Assembly (NCBI RefSeq): GCF_900109525.1
Contig: NZ_FOAN01000016.1
Coordinates: forward strand, 1 to 64,000
Length of the DNA stretch: 64,000 nucleotides
Direction of reading: 5' to 3'
From: Allobosea lupini
GTDB lineage: Bacteria > Pseudomonadota > Alphaproteobacteria > Rhizobiales > Beijerinckiaceae
Both the position numbers and the translations under genes were made by a program. The notes below the pieces were generated by a model. It was not told the origin of the DNA and searched no databases. It worked only from the letters and a program-made list of their open reading frames with translations. Position 1 is the first letter of the stretch, and each line of letters opens with the position of its first letter. Below are positions 20,283-27,761 of this stretch, piece by piece.

Positions 20283-22178
20283 TCATTTCTCGGGGTTCGC
20301 CTCGGTCCCCTCGATCGTCTCGAGGCGAGCCTTGACGTCCTTCATCCAGGCGAAATTGGCTTCCGTTGGTTCGTCAGCCAATGCGCGTTCGGCTGCCTTC
20401 AGCTCGCTATGTAGCGTGCGTGCGCGATGATGCAAGACGAGAGCCTGACGAATCGAATCAAAAACAGATTCAGGATCAGCCGTTTGCGCGAGTTTCAGCC
20501 GTTCGGCCGGCTGGGTGACGGCGAGCAGCGCCGCCCTCGCCTCCGCCACGCGGGTCTGCTCCAGCCTGCGCCCGAACGCCTCCTGGTCGAAGCTCCCATC
20601 GAAGGCCGCTTCGACGAGCGCCTGGCGGAAGCGCTCGGCCGCGGTCCCGTCGAGCGCAAGCTCGGCGATCTCGTCGACGCAGCGCATGACGAGGTCCGGA
20701 TGGCTCGCAAGGGCCAGCAGGATGAACGCCTCGCGCGTGTTCTCGCCGTGCCGGCGCTGCATCATCTGCGAACCGGCAAGTTGCGGGCTCGGCCGCACCA
20801 GCGACAGCGGCGGCCGTTCGGAGCCACGCGGAAAGCCGCGCCCGCCGCCGCGCGCAGTGCCGCCGCCGAACCCGCTCTGGCGCCGGCCCTCGAACCGCTC
20901 CTGCCGCGCCGGCGCGAAGAGCTGGCCAAGCCGCTCGTCGATCTCGCGGCGGTAGTGCCGGCGGGTGACCTCGTCGCGAATCAGGCCGAGCGGCTCCTTC
21001 AGCCGGCGCTCGAAGGCGGCGCGCCGCTCGGGCGTGTCGAGCTGGCTCGCCTCGAATTCACGGGCCCAGAGCATGTCGACGAGCGGCTTGGCCGAACCGA
21101 TCACCTCGGCGACGGCAGGCTTGCCACCGGAACGGGCGAGATCATCGGGATCCTGCCCTTCCGGCAAAAGCGCGAAGGAGAGCGAGCGCCCCGGCTCCAG
21201 CAGCGGCAGCGCAAGGTCGATCGCCCGGCCCGCCGCCTTGCGGCCGGCCTTGTCGCCATCGAGGCAGATCACCGGTTCGCCCGCCATGCGCCAGAGCAGC
21301 GAAAGCTGGTCCTCGGTCAGCGCCGTGCCGAGCGGTGCCACCACCTGCGGGAAGCCGGCCATCGTCATGGCGATGACGTCGACATAGCCCTCGACCACGA
21401 TGACCTGGCCGGTGTCGTGCGCGGCTTTGCGGGCATTGTGGTGGTTGAACAGCAGCGCGCCCTTGTGGAAGAGCGGCGTCTCAGGCGAGTTCAGATACTT
21501 GGCCGGGACATCGGCGCTCATCGCCCGGCCGCCGAAGGCGACGACGCGACCGCGCGCATCGTGGATCGGGAACATGATCCGGTCGCGGAAGCGGTCATAG
21601 GGCACGGCGATCTCCTCGCCATGCACCAGCAGCCCCGTCTCCATCATCGCATCGGCGCCGACGCCCTTAGCCGCGAGATGGTCGCGCAGCGCGAAGCGGT
21701 CCGGCGGGGCATAGCCGATGCGGAAGAGCTGGCGCGCCTGTCCTTCCAGCCCGCGCCCCGAGAGATAGCGCCGCGCCAGCCCGCCGCGCTCCGATTGCAG
21801 CTCGGCCTCGAAGAAGCGCGCCGCCAGCTCGACGACCTCGTGCAGCCCCTTGCGCTTCTCCTCCTGGACCTGCGCCTCGAAGGAGACCTTCGGCAGGGTG
21901 ACGCCGGCTTCCGAGGCGAGCTTTTCGACCGCCTCCGGGAAGGACAGCCCTTCGGTCTCCATCACGAACTTGAAGATGTCGCCGTTCTTGCCGGAGGAGA
22001 AATCGAAGAAGGAGCCCTTCTGGTCGTTGACGAAGAAGGACGGCGTCTTCTCGGCATTGAAGGGCGAGAGCCCCTTCCATTCGCGGCCGGCCTTGGCGAG
22101 GCGCACGCGCTTGCCCACGACCGCCGAAACAGGCAGCCGCGCCTTGATCTCCTCGAGCACGGAGGGCGGGAACTTCAT
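20283..22178 (-). CDS. dnaG: DNA primase DnaG, lacking zinc-finger ligands
   Basis: 631 residues. The N-terminal domain aligns with CHC2 zinc-binding domains, but the expected Cys/His positions read GLSPFNAEKTPSF (about 37-49) and FDFSSGKNGD (about 58-67), with no Cys or His ligands. The TOPRIM core is intact: VVEGYVDVIAMTMAGF near 262 and CLDGDKAGRKA near 307. The C-terminal helicase-binding region is present (about 470-631). It makes RNA primers at the replication fork. Loss of the zinc ligands is, to my knowledge, shared by Hyphomicrobiales primases, so it is probably functional. It sits upstream of rpoD. Confidence 0.97.
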   Translation of the reverse strand: MKFPPSVLEEIKARLPVSAVVGKRVRLAKAGREWKGLSPFNAEKTPSFFVNDQKGSFFDFSSGKNGDIFKFVMETEGLSFPEAVEKLASEAGVTLPKVSFEAQVQEEKRKGLHEVVELAARFFEAELQSERGGLARRYLSGRGLEGQARQLFRIGYAPPDRFALRDHLAAKGVGADAMMETGLLVHGEEIAVPYDRFRDRIMFPIHDARGRVVAFGGRAMSADVPAKYLNSPETPLFHKGALLFNHHNARKAAHDTGQVIVVEGYVDVIAMTMAGFPQVVAPLGTALTEDQLSLLWRMAGEPVICLDGDKAGRKAAGRAIDLALPLLEPGRSLSFALLPEGQDPDDLARSGGKPAVAEVIGSAKPLVDMLWAREFEASQLDTPERRAAFERRLKEPLGLIRDEVTRRHYRREIDERLGQLFAPARQERFEGRRQSGFGGGTARGGGRGFPRGSERPPLSLVRPSPQLAGSQMMQRRHGENTREAFILLALASHPDLVMRCVDEIAELALDGTAAERFRQALVEAAFDGSFDQEAFGRRLEQTRVAEARAALLAVTQPAERLKLAQTADPESVFDSIRQALVLHHRARTLHSELKAAERALADEPTEANFAWMKDVKARLETIEGTEANPEK

Positions 22179-22301
22179 GGCTCCCTATCTGGCCGCTGCG
22201 AGCCCGCTTGCCAACTCCTGAAGGCGCCCTTGTCGGGCTTATGGTCCATATCCACAGCAAGCCCCATATGATAAAGAAAATCGCGAAAAAGGAAGAAAGC
22301 C

Positions 22302-22580
22302 GTGGCGCTCAACATCAAGGACCCGGAGACGGAGAAAGCGGTGCGCCAGCTGGCGCGCCGGCGCGGCCTCAGCCTGACAGAGGCCGTGCGCATGGCCGTC
22401 AGGAGCGAGCTCGACAAGGACGAATTGTCCGAGGAGGAGAAGGCGCGGCGGGTGGCGGCGGCGCATGCCTGGATGAACGAGTTCTACAAGAAGTACGGCA
22501 TCAAGCCGGCCGAGCGTTCCATGACCAAGGAGGAGATGGACGATATCGTCGGCTATGACGAGAACGGAATGTGGGGATGA
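22302..22580 (+). CDS. vapB: VapB-type antitoxin (PSK_trans_fac family)
   Basis: 92 residues from a GTG start with AGGAAG seven bases upstream. The N-terminus MALNIKDPETEKAVRQLAR, then GLSLTEAVRMAVRSEL, is the ribbon-helix-helix DNA-binding pattern of Rv0623/PSK-family antitoxins. The C-terminus (EEMDDIVGYDENGMWG) is the toxin-wrapping tail. It should neutralise VapC and repress the operon. The stop overlaps the vapC start by 4 nt (ATGA). Confidence 0.93.
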   Translation: MALNIKDPETEKAVRQLARRRGLSLTEAVRMAVRSELDKDELSEEEKARRVAAAHAWMNEFYKKYGIKPAERSMTKEEMDDIVGYDENGMWG

Positions 22581-22963
22581 TCGTCATCGACGCCTCGGCA
22601 GTCGTCGCGATCATAACCGGTGAGCACGACGCTCAGGCCCTGCTCGAACGCATCGCCCTCGCACCACATCGCTGCATTTCGGCCACCAACTTGTTGGAAG
22701 CACGGCTCGTCCTCGAACTCGGCCGTGGTCTCGAATCGATTCTGTTGAACAATCTCCTGTCCCGGTGGCAGATCGAGATCGTGCCGTTCGATAAGGAAGA
22801 CATCGAATTCGCCTTCGACGCCTATCGCCGCTACGGCAAGGGCCGCCATCCCGCCAAGCTGAACATGGGTGACTGCGCGGCCTACGCTTTGGCCAGGTCG
22901 CGCGGCTGGCCGCTGCTCTACAAGGGCGAGGATTTCACGCAGACCGACATCGAGCGGGCCTAA
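22577..22963 (+). CDS. vapC: VapC-type PIN-domain ribonuclease toxin
   Basis: 128 residues. The acidic PIN catalytic residues are visible: Asp5 in VIDASAVVAI, Glu41 in NLLEARLVLE, Asp98 in NMGDCAAYALA and an acid in YKGEDF near 118. Such toxins are Mg2+-dependent RNases, often cutting tRNA or rRNA. The ATG at 22577 overlaps the antitoxin stop; an in-frame ATG at 22571 is less likely. The last base of its TAA is the first of the ATG of the lysR gene, which couples a regulator to the toxin. Confidence 0.94.
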   Translation: MIVIDASAVVAIITGEHDAQALLERIALAPHRCISATNLLEARLVLELGRGLESILLNNLLSRWQIEIVPFDKEDIEFAFDAYRRYGKGRHPAKLNMGDCAAYALARSRGWPLLYKGEDFTQTDIERA

Positions 22964-23889
22964 TGCCGCCAGCGGTCGAGACACGGCTGCTGCGCCAGTT
23001 CATCGCCGTCGCCGAGGAATTGAACTTCCACCGGGCGGCCGAACGGCTGCACATGGCGCAGCCGCCGCTGAGCCAGGCCATCCGCAAGCTTGAGGATGCG
23101 CTCGGCTTATCTCTGTTCGAGCGCAGCAATCGCAGCGTCGCGCTGACGCCCGCCGGCGCGGCCTTCCTCATCAGCGCCCGGCGCATCCTCGCCCAGCTCG
23201 ATGAGGGCGTCCGCGAAGCGCAGGCCGTCGCCGCCGGCCAGGCCGGCCGGCTCGCGATCAGCTTCGTCGGCACGGCCCATGACCTGCTGCCTCTGGCGCT
23301 GCGCCGCTTCCGCGCGCAATTCCCCGGCATCGAGCTCGTCCTGCGCGAGGCGACCACGGGCGAGCAGCTCGCAGCGATCACCGCGGGCGAGGCCGATATC
23401 GGCCTGATGCGCCAGCCCGGCATCATGGTGGCTCAGCTCGCCAGCGAAACCCTGCTGCGCGAGCCGATTCTCGCCGCACTGCCGGATGACCACCCCCTCG
23501 CCGGAGAGGAGAGCATCCCTCTCGCCGCCCTCGCCGGCACCGAGTTCATCGGCACGCCGCGCCAGCTCGGCATCGGCTTCCACGACCAGATCATCGGGCT
23601 CTGCCGCCTCGCCGGCTTCTCGCCGCGCATCGTCCAGGAAGCACGCCAGATGCAGACCATCGCCAGCCTGGTCGCGAGCGGCCTCGGCGTCTCGCTGATC
23701 CCGGCGTCACTGGCGCTGATGCCGCGCGCCGGTGTCGCCTTCCGGCCGATCGCCGTCGAGGCGCCGCCGGAGATGACCAATATCGAGTTGATCGCGGCGT
23801 GGGATGCGACGCGCCATTCTCTGGCCCGCGACAACTTCCTGGCCGTGCTCAGGCACGTGGCCCGCGATATGCAGTTCATATCAAACTAG
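22963..23889 (+). CDS. LysR-family transcriptional regulator (CatR/BenM-like)
   Basis: 308 residues. The helix-turn-helix reads FIAVAEELNFHRAAERLHMA, then QPPLSQAIRKLEDALG, the branch that includes aromatic-catabolism regulators. The effector domain has GRLAISFVGTAHDLLPLALR and MQTIASLVASGLGVSLIPAS. It overlaps vapC by one base (TAATG) and has no ribosome binding site of its own beyond vapC codons, so it is probably translated by reinitiation. The inducer is unknown. The NIPSNAP gene 76 nt downstream may be cotranscribed. Confidence 0.93.
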   Translation: MPPAVETRLLRQFIAVAEELNFHRAAERLHMAQPPLSQAIRKLEDALGLSLFERSNRSVALTPAGAAFLISARRILAQLDEGVREAQAVAAGQAGRLAISFVGTAHDLLPLALRRFRAQFPGIELVLREATTGEQLAAITAGEADIGLMRQPGIMVAQLASETLLREPILAALPDDHPLAGEESIPLAALAGTEFIGTPRQLGIGFHDQIIGLCRLAGFSPRIVQEARQMQTIASLVASGLGVSLIPASLALMPRAGVAFRPIAVEAPPEMTNIELIAAWDATRHSLARDNFLAVLRHVARDMQFISN

Positions 23890-23965
23890 AACAAACAATA
23901 TATTTTACCGCAGAAGCGTCTGCTGGCAGCCTTTCCTCGACAGCAACAACGAGGGAGCATTCGCT

Positions 23966-24382
23966 ATGCCAAACCGCTTGCGACGATGGGGCCTGATCGG
24001 CGCGGCCCTGGCCGCGGCCGCCCTTTTCACCACCCCGACCTCGGCAACCGAACGAGTGACCATGATCGAGCAATTGCGCATCTACGAGATATTCGAGAGC
24101 AACAAGGAGGCGTTTCACGCCCGCTTCCGCGACCACGCCGCCCGCATCATGAAGACCTATGGTTTTGACATCGCCGCGATGTGGGAGGCCAGGACCAAGG
24201 ATCGCACGGAATTCATCTACGTCCTGCGCTGGCCCGACGAGGCGACCATGCGCCAGAGCTGGGCCAGCTTCATGCAGGACGCGGAATGGTCTGCGATCAA
24301 GGAGCGCACCTCGGCCGAGCACGGCCGCCTGGTCGGCGGAATCGAGGAGCGCGTGATGCAGCGCACGAGCTATTCGCCCTGA
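23966..24382 (+). CDS. NIPSNAP-family protein with an apparent signal peptide
   Basis: 138 residues. From residue 33 on it matches NIPSNAP proteins, a ferredoxin-like alpha/beta fold: MIEQLRIYEIFESNKEAFHA, DIAAMWEART, FIYVLRWPDEATM. Ahead of this is RLRRWGLIGAALAAAALFTT with a Thr-Ser-Ala cleavage-like site, so the protein may be exported, which is unusual for the family. The upstream ATG has GAGGGAG, a good ribosome binding site; an internal ATG at 24062 would give the ordinary cytosolic form. It lies downstream of vapBC-lysR. Confidence 0.82.
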   Translation: MPNRLRRWGLIGAALAAAALFTTPTSATERVTMIEQLRIYEIFESNKEAFHARFRDHAARIMKTYGFDIAAMWEARTKDRTEFIYVLRWPDEATMRQSWASFMQDAEWSAIKERTSAEHGRLVGGIEERVMQRTSYSP

Positions 24383-24394
24383 GCAGACGCCTCT

Positions 24395-24892
24395 CTAAGG
24401 ACACTGCAGCGGGTCGTCCGCCAGGGCTTTCGCCACGCCCTCGATCGGCAGCAGGACGGCGGCGTCGCCGGCCCGCAATTCGATGCGCGTCGCATCGCGC
24501 AAGGCTGCCACGACCGGCTTCATCTGCGCAGCGCCGAAACTGCCGTCGGGTTTCCAGGTCAGTTCGACCTCGTCGATGCCCGCCTGCGCCGTGACCGGCA
24601 CCCGCGTCGCCTTGCCGTCGGCCACGATCTCGATCGCCGACGGCAGGGCGTCCTTGAGCTGCGTCTTGGGCAGGACGGCGATCAGATAGGGGCCGCCCGC
24701 AATCGCCGGATTGGCGCGGGCCGCCGCCGCAGCGCCGCAATAGAAGGTGAGCCGCGTCCCGTCGGCACCGTTCACCCCGGCATAGGAGGTGCCCATCTGG
24801 TAGCCGGTACCCCAGCCTTCGGATTGAGCCAGAGCAGCCGAGCCATGCAGGGTCAGACCGAGCGTCAGGATAGCGATCGATCGTTTCGACAT
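24395..24892 (-). CDS. Secreted hypothetical protein
   Basis: 165 residues with a clear signal peptide (KRSIAILTLGLTLHGSAALA, cleavage after Ala-Leu-Ala). The mature part contains GADGTRLTFYCGA, VELTWKPDGSFGAAQ and two cysteines (near 52 and the penultimate residue) that could form a disulfide. The body looks like beta-sandwich, but no family was recognised. AAGGAGG precedes the ATG. Its 3' end faces the NIPSNAP gene with a gap of 12 nt. Confidence 0.8.
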   Translation of the reverse strand: MSKRSIAILTLGLTLHGSAALAQSEGWGTGYQMGTSYAGVNGADGTRLTFYCGAAAAARANPAIAGGPYLIAVLPKTQLKDALPSAIEIVADGKATRVPVTAQAGIDEVELTWKPDGSFGAAQMKPVVAALRDATRIELRAGDAAVLLPIEGVAKALADDPLQCP

Positions 24893-24950
24893 CGGAAGCC
24901 TCCTTTGCCGAAACGCTGTCCGTCGATCTGGCGAAAATGCCGCCCGCGGA

Positions 24951-25412
24951 TCAGCCGCCCAGCAACTGCTTCACCATAGGCGAGACCTTGGCGAAGTCCA
25001 TCTGGCCGGCGTAAGCCGCGCGCAGCGCACCGATGACCTTGCCCATGTCCTTGACGGCGGATGCGCCGGTCTCGGCGATGACCTCCTCGATCGCCGCCTT
25101 GATCTCCTCGTCGCTCATCTGCTTGGGCAGGTAGGACGAGATCACCGCGACCTCGGCGCGCTCGCCCTCGGCGAGCTCGGGCCGGCCATTGGCGTCGTAG
25201 ATCGCGATCGACTCCTGGCGCTGCTTGATCATCTTCTGCAGCAAGGCGAGGATTTCGTCCGGCGTCGCCTCGCCCTTGCCGGCGCCGCGCGCCTCGATGT
25301 CCTTGTCCTTCAGCGCCGACTGGATCAGGCGGATGGCGGCGACCTTGCCCTTCTCGCCGGCCTTCATCGCGGTCTTGAGGTCGGCAGTGAACTGCTCGCG
25401 CAGAGTGGACAT
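24951..25412 (-). CDS. GatB/YqeY domain protein
   Basis: 153 residues, the family's standard size. MSTLREQFTADLKTAMKAGE, AIRLIQSALKDKDIEARG, EVAVISSYLPKQMSDEEI and a C-terminal MDFAKVSPMVKQLLGG are characteristic. The domain is the tRNA-binding tail module of the GatB amidotransferase subunit; the free-standing form has no settled role. It is divergent from carA. In related genomes it often lies directly before dnaG; here about 2.7 kb of accessory genes separate them. Confidence 0.95.
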   Translation of the reverse strand: MSTLREQFTADLKTAMKAGEKGKVAAIRLIQSALKDKDIEARGAGKGEATPDEILALLQKMIKQRQESIAIYDANGRPELAEGERAEVAVISSYLPKQMSDEEIKAAIEEVIAETGASAVKDMGKVIGALRAAYAGQMDFAKVSPMVKQLLGG

Positions 25413-25545
25413 GATGGTACGAACCTTCTTCATTCATTGACGGGGCGCGGCCGCCTGATTAAGGCTCGCGCTCCAGACCGGCAGCGCCATTTCGCGCAGC
25501 CTTCACGCTTGCCGCAGCTTCCAGCGGCCTGGACGAGACATAGAC

Positions 25546-26766
25546 ATGACCGCTCACGAAGGAAACCCCGCCGCGCAAGGCGGGCAAGAGGGCTGGGTGG
25601 AGCCGCGCGCGACTGCCGTGCTGGTGCTGGCCGACGGCACGGTGCTCGAAGGCTTCGGCCTCGGCGCGATCGCGCAGGCGCCCGGCGAGGTCTGCTTCAA
25701 CACGGCGATGACCGGCTATCAGGAAATCCTGACCGACCCGTCCTATGCCGGGCAGATCATCACCTTCACCTTCCCGCATATCGGCAATGTCGGCGTCAAC
25801 GAGGAGGACACCGAGACGGTCAACGCCGCCGCCTCCTCCGGCGTGCGCGGCATCGTGCTGCATGCCGAGGTCACCCAGCCCTCGAACTGGCGCGCGGCCA
25901 AGCATCTCGACGCCTGGCTCAAGGCCCGCAACATCGTCGGCATCAGCGGCGTCGACACCCGCGCCCTGACCGCGCTGATCCGCGAGAACGGTATGCCCAA
26001 CGCCGTCATCGCCCATGACCCGGCCGGCGATTTCGACATCGAGGCCCTGAAGAAGGAGGCCGCCGCTCTCCCCGACATGGCCGGGCTCGACCTCGTGCCG
26101 CTCGTCGCCGCGACCCAGCGCTATGACTGGGACGAGACGCCCTGGCTCTGGCCGCGCGGCTACGGCAAGCGCGAGAGCGCGGCGCATCGCGTCGTCGCCA
26201 TCGACTACGGCGTCAAGCGCAACATCCTGCGCCTGCTGGCCAAGGCCGGCTGCGAGGTCGAGGTCGTGCCCTCGACCGCATCGGCCAAGGACATCCTCGC
26301 GCTCAACCCCGACGGCGTCTTCCTGTCGAACGGCCCCGGCGATCCGGCCGCGACCGGCGAATATGCCGTGCCGGTGATCAGGGAACTGCTCGACCGCAAG
26401 ATCCCGACCTTCGGCATCTGCCTCGGCCACCAGATGCTGGCGCTCGCCATCGGCGGCCAGACCATGAAGATGAAGCAGGGCCATCACGGCGCCAATCATC
26501 CGGTCCAGGACAAGACCACTGGCAAGGTCGAGATCGTCTCGATGAACCACGGTTTCGCCGTCGATCCGGCGACGCTGCCGGCCAACGCGACCGAGACCCA
26601 TGTCTCGCTCTTCGACGGTTCGAACTGCGGCCTCGCCCTGACCGACCGCCCGGCCTTCAGCGTCCAGCACCATCCGGAAGCCTCACCCGGCCCGCAGGAC
26701 AGCCACTATCTCTTCACCCGCTTCGTCGAGCTGATGGAGACGGAGAAGGCGAAGAAGGCCGCCTGA
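25546..26766 (+). CDS. carA: Carbamoyl-phosphate synthase small subunit
   Basis: 406 residues. The N-terminal half has ARATAVLVLADG-like sequence and GEVCFNTAMTGYQEILTDPS. The glutaminase half has PTFGICLGHQMLALAIGGQT with the nucleophilic cysteine, GHHGANHPV and VQHHPEASPGPQD with the catalytic His-Glu pair. It supplies ammonia from glutamine to CarB for arginine and pyrimidine synthesis. carB lies 20 kb away rather than adjacent. The N-terminus carries about 15 extra Gly/Gln/Glu residues before the conserved core. Confidence 0.98.
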   Translation: MTAHEGNPAAQGGQEGWVEPRATAVLVLADGTVLEGFGLGAIAQAPGEVCFNTAMTGYQEILTDPSYAGQIITFTFPHIGNVGVNEEDTETVNAAASSGVRGIVLHAEVTQPSNWRAAKHLDAWLKARNIVGISGVDTRALTALIRENGMPNAVIAHDPAGDFDIEALKKEAAALPDMAGLDLVPLVAATQRYDWDETPWLWPRGYGKRESAAHRVVAIDYGVKRNILRLLAKAGCEVEVVPSTASAKDILALNPDGVFLSNGPGDPAATGEYAVPVIRELLDRKIPTFGICLGHQMLALAIGGQTMKMKQGHHGANHPVQDKTTGKVEIVSMNHGFAVDPATLPANATETHVSLFDGSNCGLALTDRPAFSVQHHPEASPGPQDSHYLFTRFVELMETEKAKKAA

Positions 26767-26775
26767 ACCCGGCCA

Positions 26776-26804
26776 TTGACAGCAAGCATGGCGCGCGCTC
26801 TAAG
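26776..26804 (+). promoter_or_regulatory. Candidate promoter of the tyrosine leader transcript
   Basis: A perfect -35 box TTGACA (26776-26781) is followed 17 nt later by TCTAAG (26799-26804), four of six matches to TATAAT. Seven bases after that is A26811, the first base of the leader-peptide ATG. The transcript would therefore be leaderless or nearly so. It begins 10 nt after the carA stop. Confidence 0.6.
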
Positions 26805-26810
26805 CGCGTC

Positions 26811-26861
26811 ATGACCTTTGCCTGCCTGCTCGCCCGCAACTATTACGCCCCGTCCTCATAG
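26811..26861 (+). CDS. Leader peptide with tandem tyrosine codons
   Basis: A 16-residue frame, MTFACLLARNYYAPSS, ends in TAG and lies 90 nt before the prephenate dehydrogenase gene. TAT-TAC at 26841-26846 are the tandem Tyr codons, the end-product amino acid of the pathway. There is no Shine-Dalgarno sequence, but the predicted transcription start falls on the ATG, as known for the leaderless trpL peptide of Sinorhizobium. Stalling at the Tyr codons would cover hairpin strand 1. The peptide is inferred from position, composition and the hairpins, not from homology. Confidence 0.6.
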   Translation: MTFACLLARNYYAPSS

Positions 26862-26904
26862 AGGCGGTGGCATTTTCATGTCTCAACCGCCGCGCTGGCG
26901 GTTG
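26847..26904 (+). promoter_or_regulatory. Attenuator hairpins upstream of prephenate dehydrogenase
   Basis: Four pairing strands are seen. Strand 1 is GCCCCGTCCTC (26847-26857) and strand 2 GAGGCGGTGGC (26861-26871), pairing at 8 of 11 positions around ATA. Strand 2 can instead pair by GGCGGT with ACCGCC in strand 3 (26886-26891). Strand 3, CAACCGCC (26884-26891), forms a perfect 8-bp hairpin with strand 4, GGCGGTTG (26897-26904). This is the classic 1:2, 2:3, 3:4 attenuation layout. No T run follows strand 4 (AAATCAGG), so termination could be Rho-dependent or control could act on stability or translation. Confidence 0.6.
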
Positions 26905-26951
26905 AAATCAGGCAGTCACCCGGCATCGCGGCCCCTCCAGAGGACCACGCG

Positions 26952-27761
26952 ATGCTTTTCCCGAATATCACCACTCCCTCCGTCGGCCTGATGGGCTTTG
27001 GCGCCTTCGGCCGCCTGATCGCCCGCCATCTCCGCCCGCATTGCCATCTGATCGCATTCGATCCAGCGCTGCCGGCCGATGCGGCCGCCGGTGGCATCAT
27101 CGCCGCAGATCCCGCCGAGATCGCCGCCTGCGACATCGTCATCCTCGCCGTGCCAGTCTCGGCCCTCTCGCAGGCGATCGCGACCTTGCGGCCGCATCTG
27201 CGCGCCGGCGCGATCGTCGTCGATGTCGGCTCGGTCAAGATCGGCCCGGCCATGACCATGCTCGCCGAGCTGCCCGAGCACGTCGGGATCGTCGGTACCC
27301 ATCCGCTCTTCGGCCCGCAGAGCGGCCGCAGCGGCATTGCCGGCCTCAAGATCGCGATCTGCCCGATCCGCGGCCGCAGTGCCTGGCGCATCGCCGCCTT
27401 CCTGCGCCGTGTGCTTGGTCTCAAGGTGATCATGACGACGCCGGAGGCGCATGACCGCGAGGCCGCCATGGCCCAGGGCCTGACCCATCTCATCGCCAAA
27501 ATCCTGGTCGCGATGGAGCCGCTGCCGCGGCGCATGACAACCGCGAGCTTCGACCTTTTGATGCGCGCGACCGAGATGGTCCGCCATGACAGCCCGGCCG
27601 TATTCCTCGCCATCGAGCAGGCCAACCCGCATGCACGGCCGGTGCGCGACCGCTTCTTCGCGCTCGCCGAGGAGATGCGGGCGCATCTCGATCGGGATGC
27701 CGCTTCGTCCTTCGACCAGCGGGACGCGGGAGCCCTCTCTTGGAAGGAGAGGGTTGGGTGA
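26952..27761 (+). CDS. Prephenate/arogenate dehydrogenase (TyrA family)
   Basis: 269 residues. The Rossmann motif is GLMGFGAFGRLIARHL (about 12-27). VPVSALSQAI, GAIVVDVGSVK and the conserved GTHPLFGPQSG (near 116) identify the TyrA family; THPLFGP carries the catalytic histidine. It makes 4-hydroxyphenylpyruvate or tyrosine from prephenate or arogenate. AGAGGA precedes the ATG. A Tyr-codon leader and hairpins upstream suggest attenuation by tyrosine supply. The last dozen codons (ALSWKERVG end) are formed by a palindromic repeat, so the original C-terminus may have been replaced. Confidence 0.9.
   Translation: MLFPNITTPSVGLMGFGAFGRLIARHLRPHCHLIAFDPALPADAAAGGIIAADPAEIAACDIVILAVPVSALSQAIATLRPHLRAGAIVVDVGSVKIGPAMTMLAELPEHVGIVGTHPLFGPQSGRSGIAGLKIAICPIRGRSAWRIAAFLRRVLGLKVIMTTPEAHDREAAMAQGLTHLIAKILVAMEPLPRRMTTASFDLLMRATEMVRHDSPAVFLAIEQANPHARPVRDRFFALAEEMRAHLDRDAASSFDQRDAGALSWKERVG

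Noticed and set aside
20427-22271. A 614-codon plus-strand frame opposite dnaG
   Set aside because: Antisense shadow of the primase gene with no recognisable domain.
22302-22963. A prophage or integron boundary around the vapBC genes
   Set aside because: No integrase, attachment repeats, tRNA end or composition break was found; vapBC pairs are common without them.
26788-26814. A nine-codon frame (MARALSAS) overlapping the tyrosine leader
   Set aside because: It contains no Tyr or Phe codons and would lie upstream of the predicted transcription start; the frame from 26811 fits the hairpins better.
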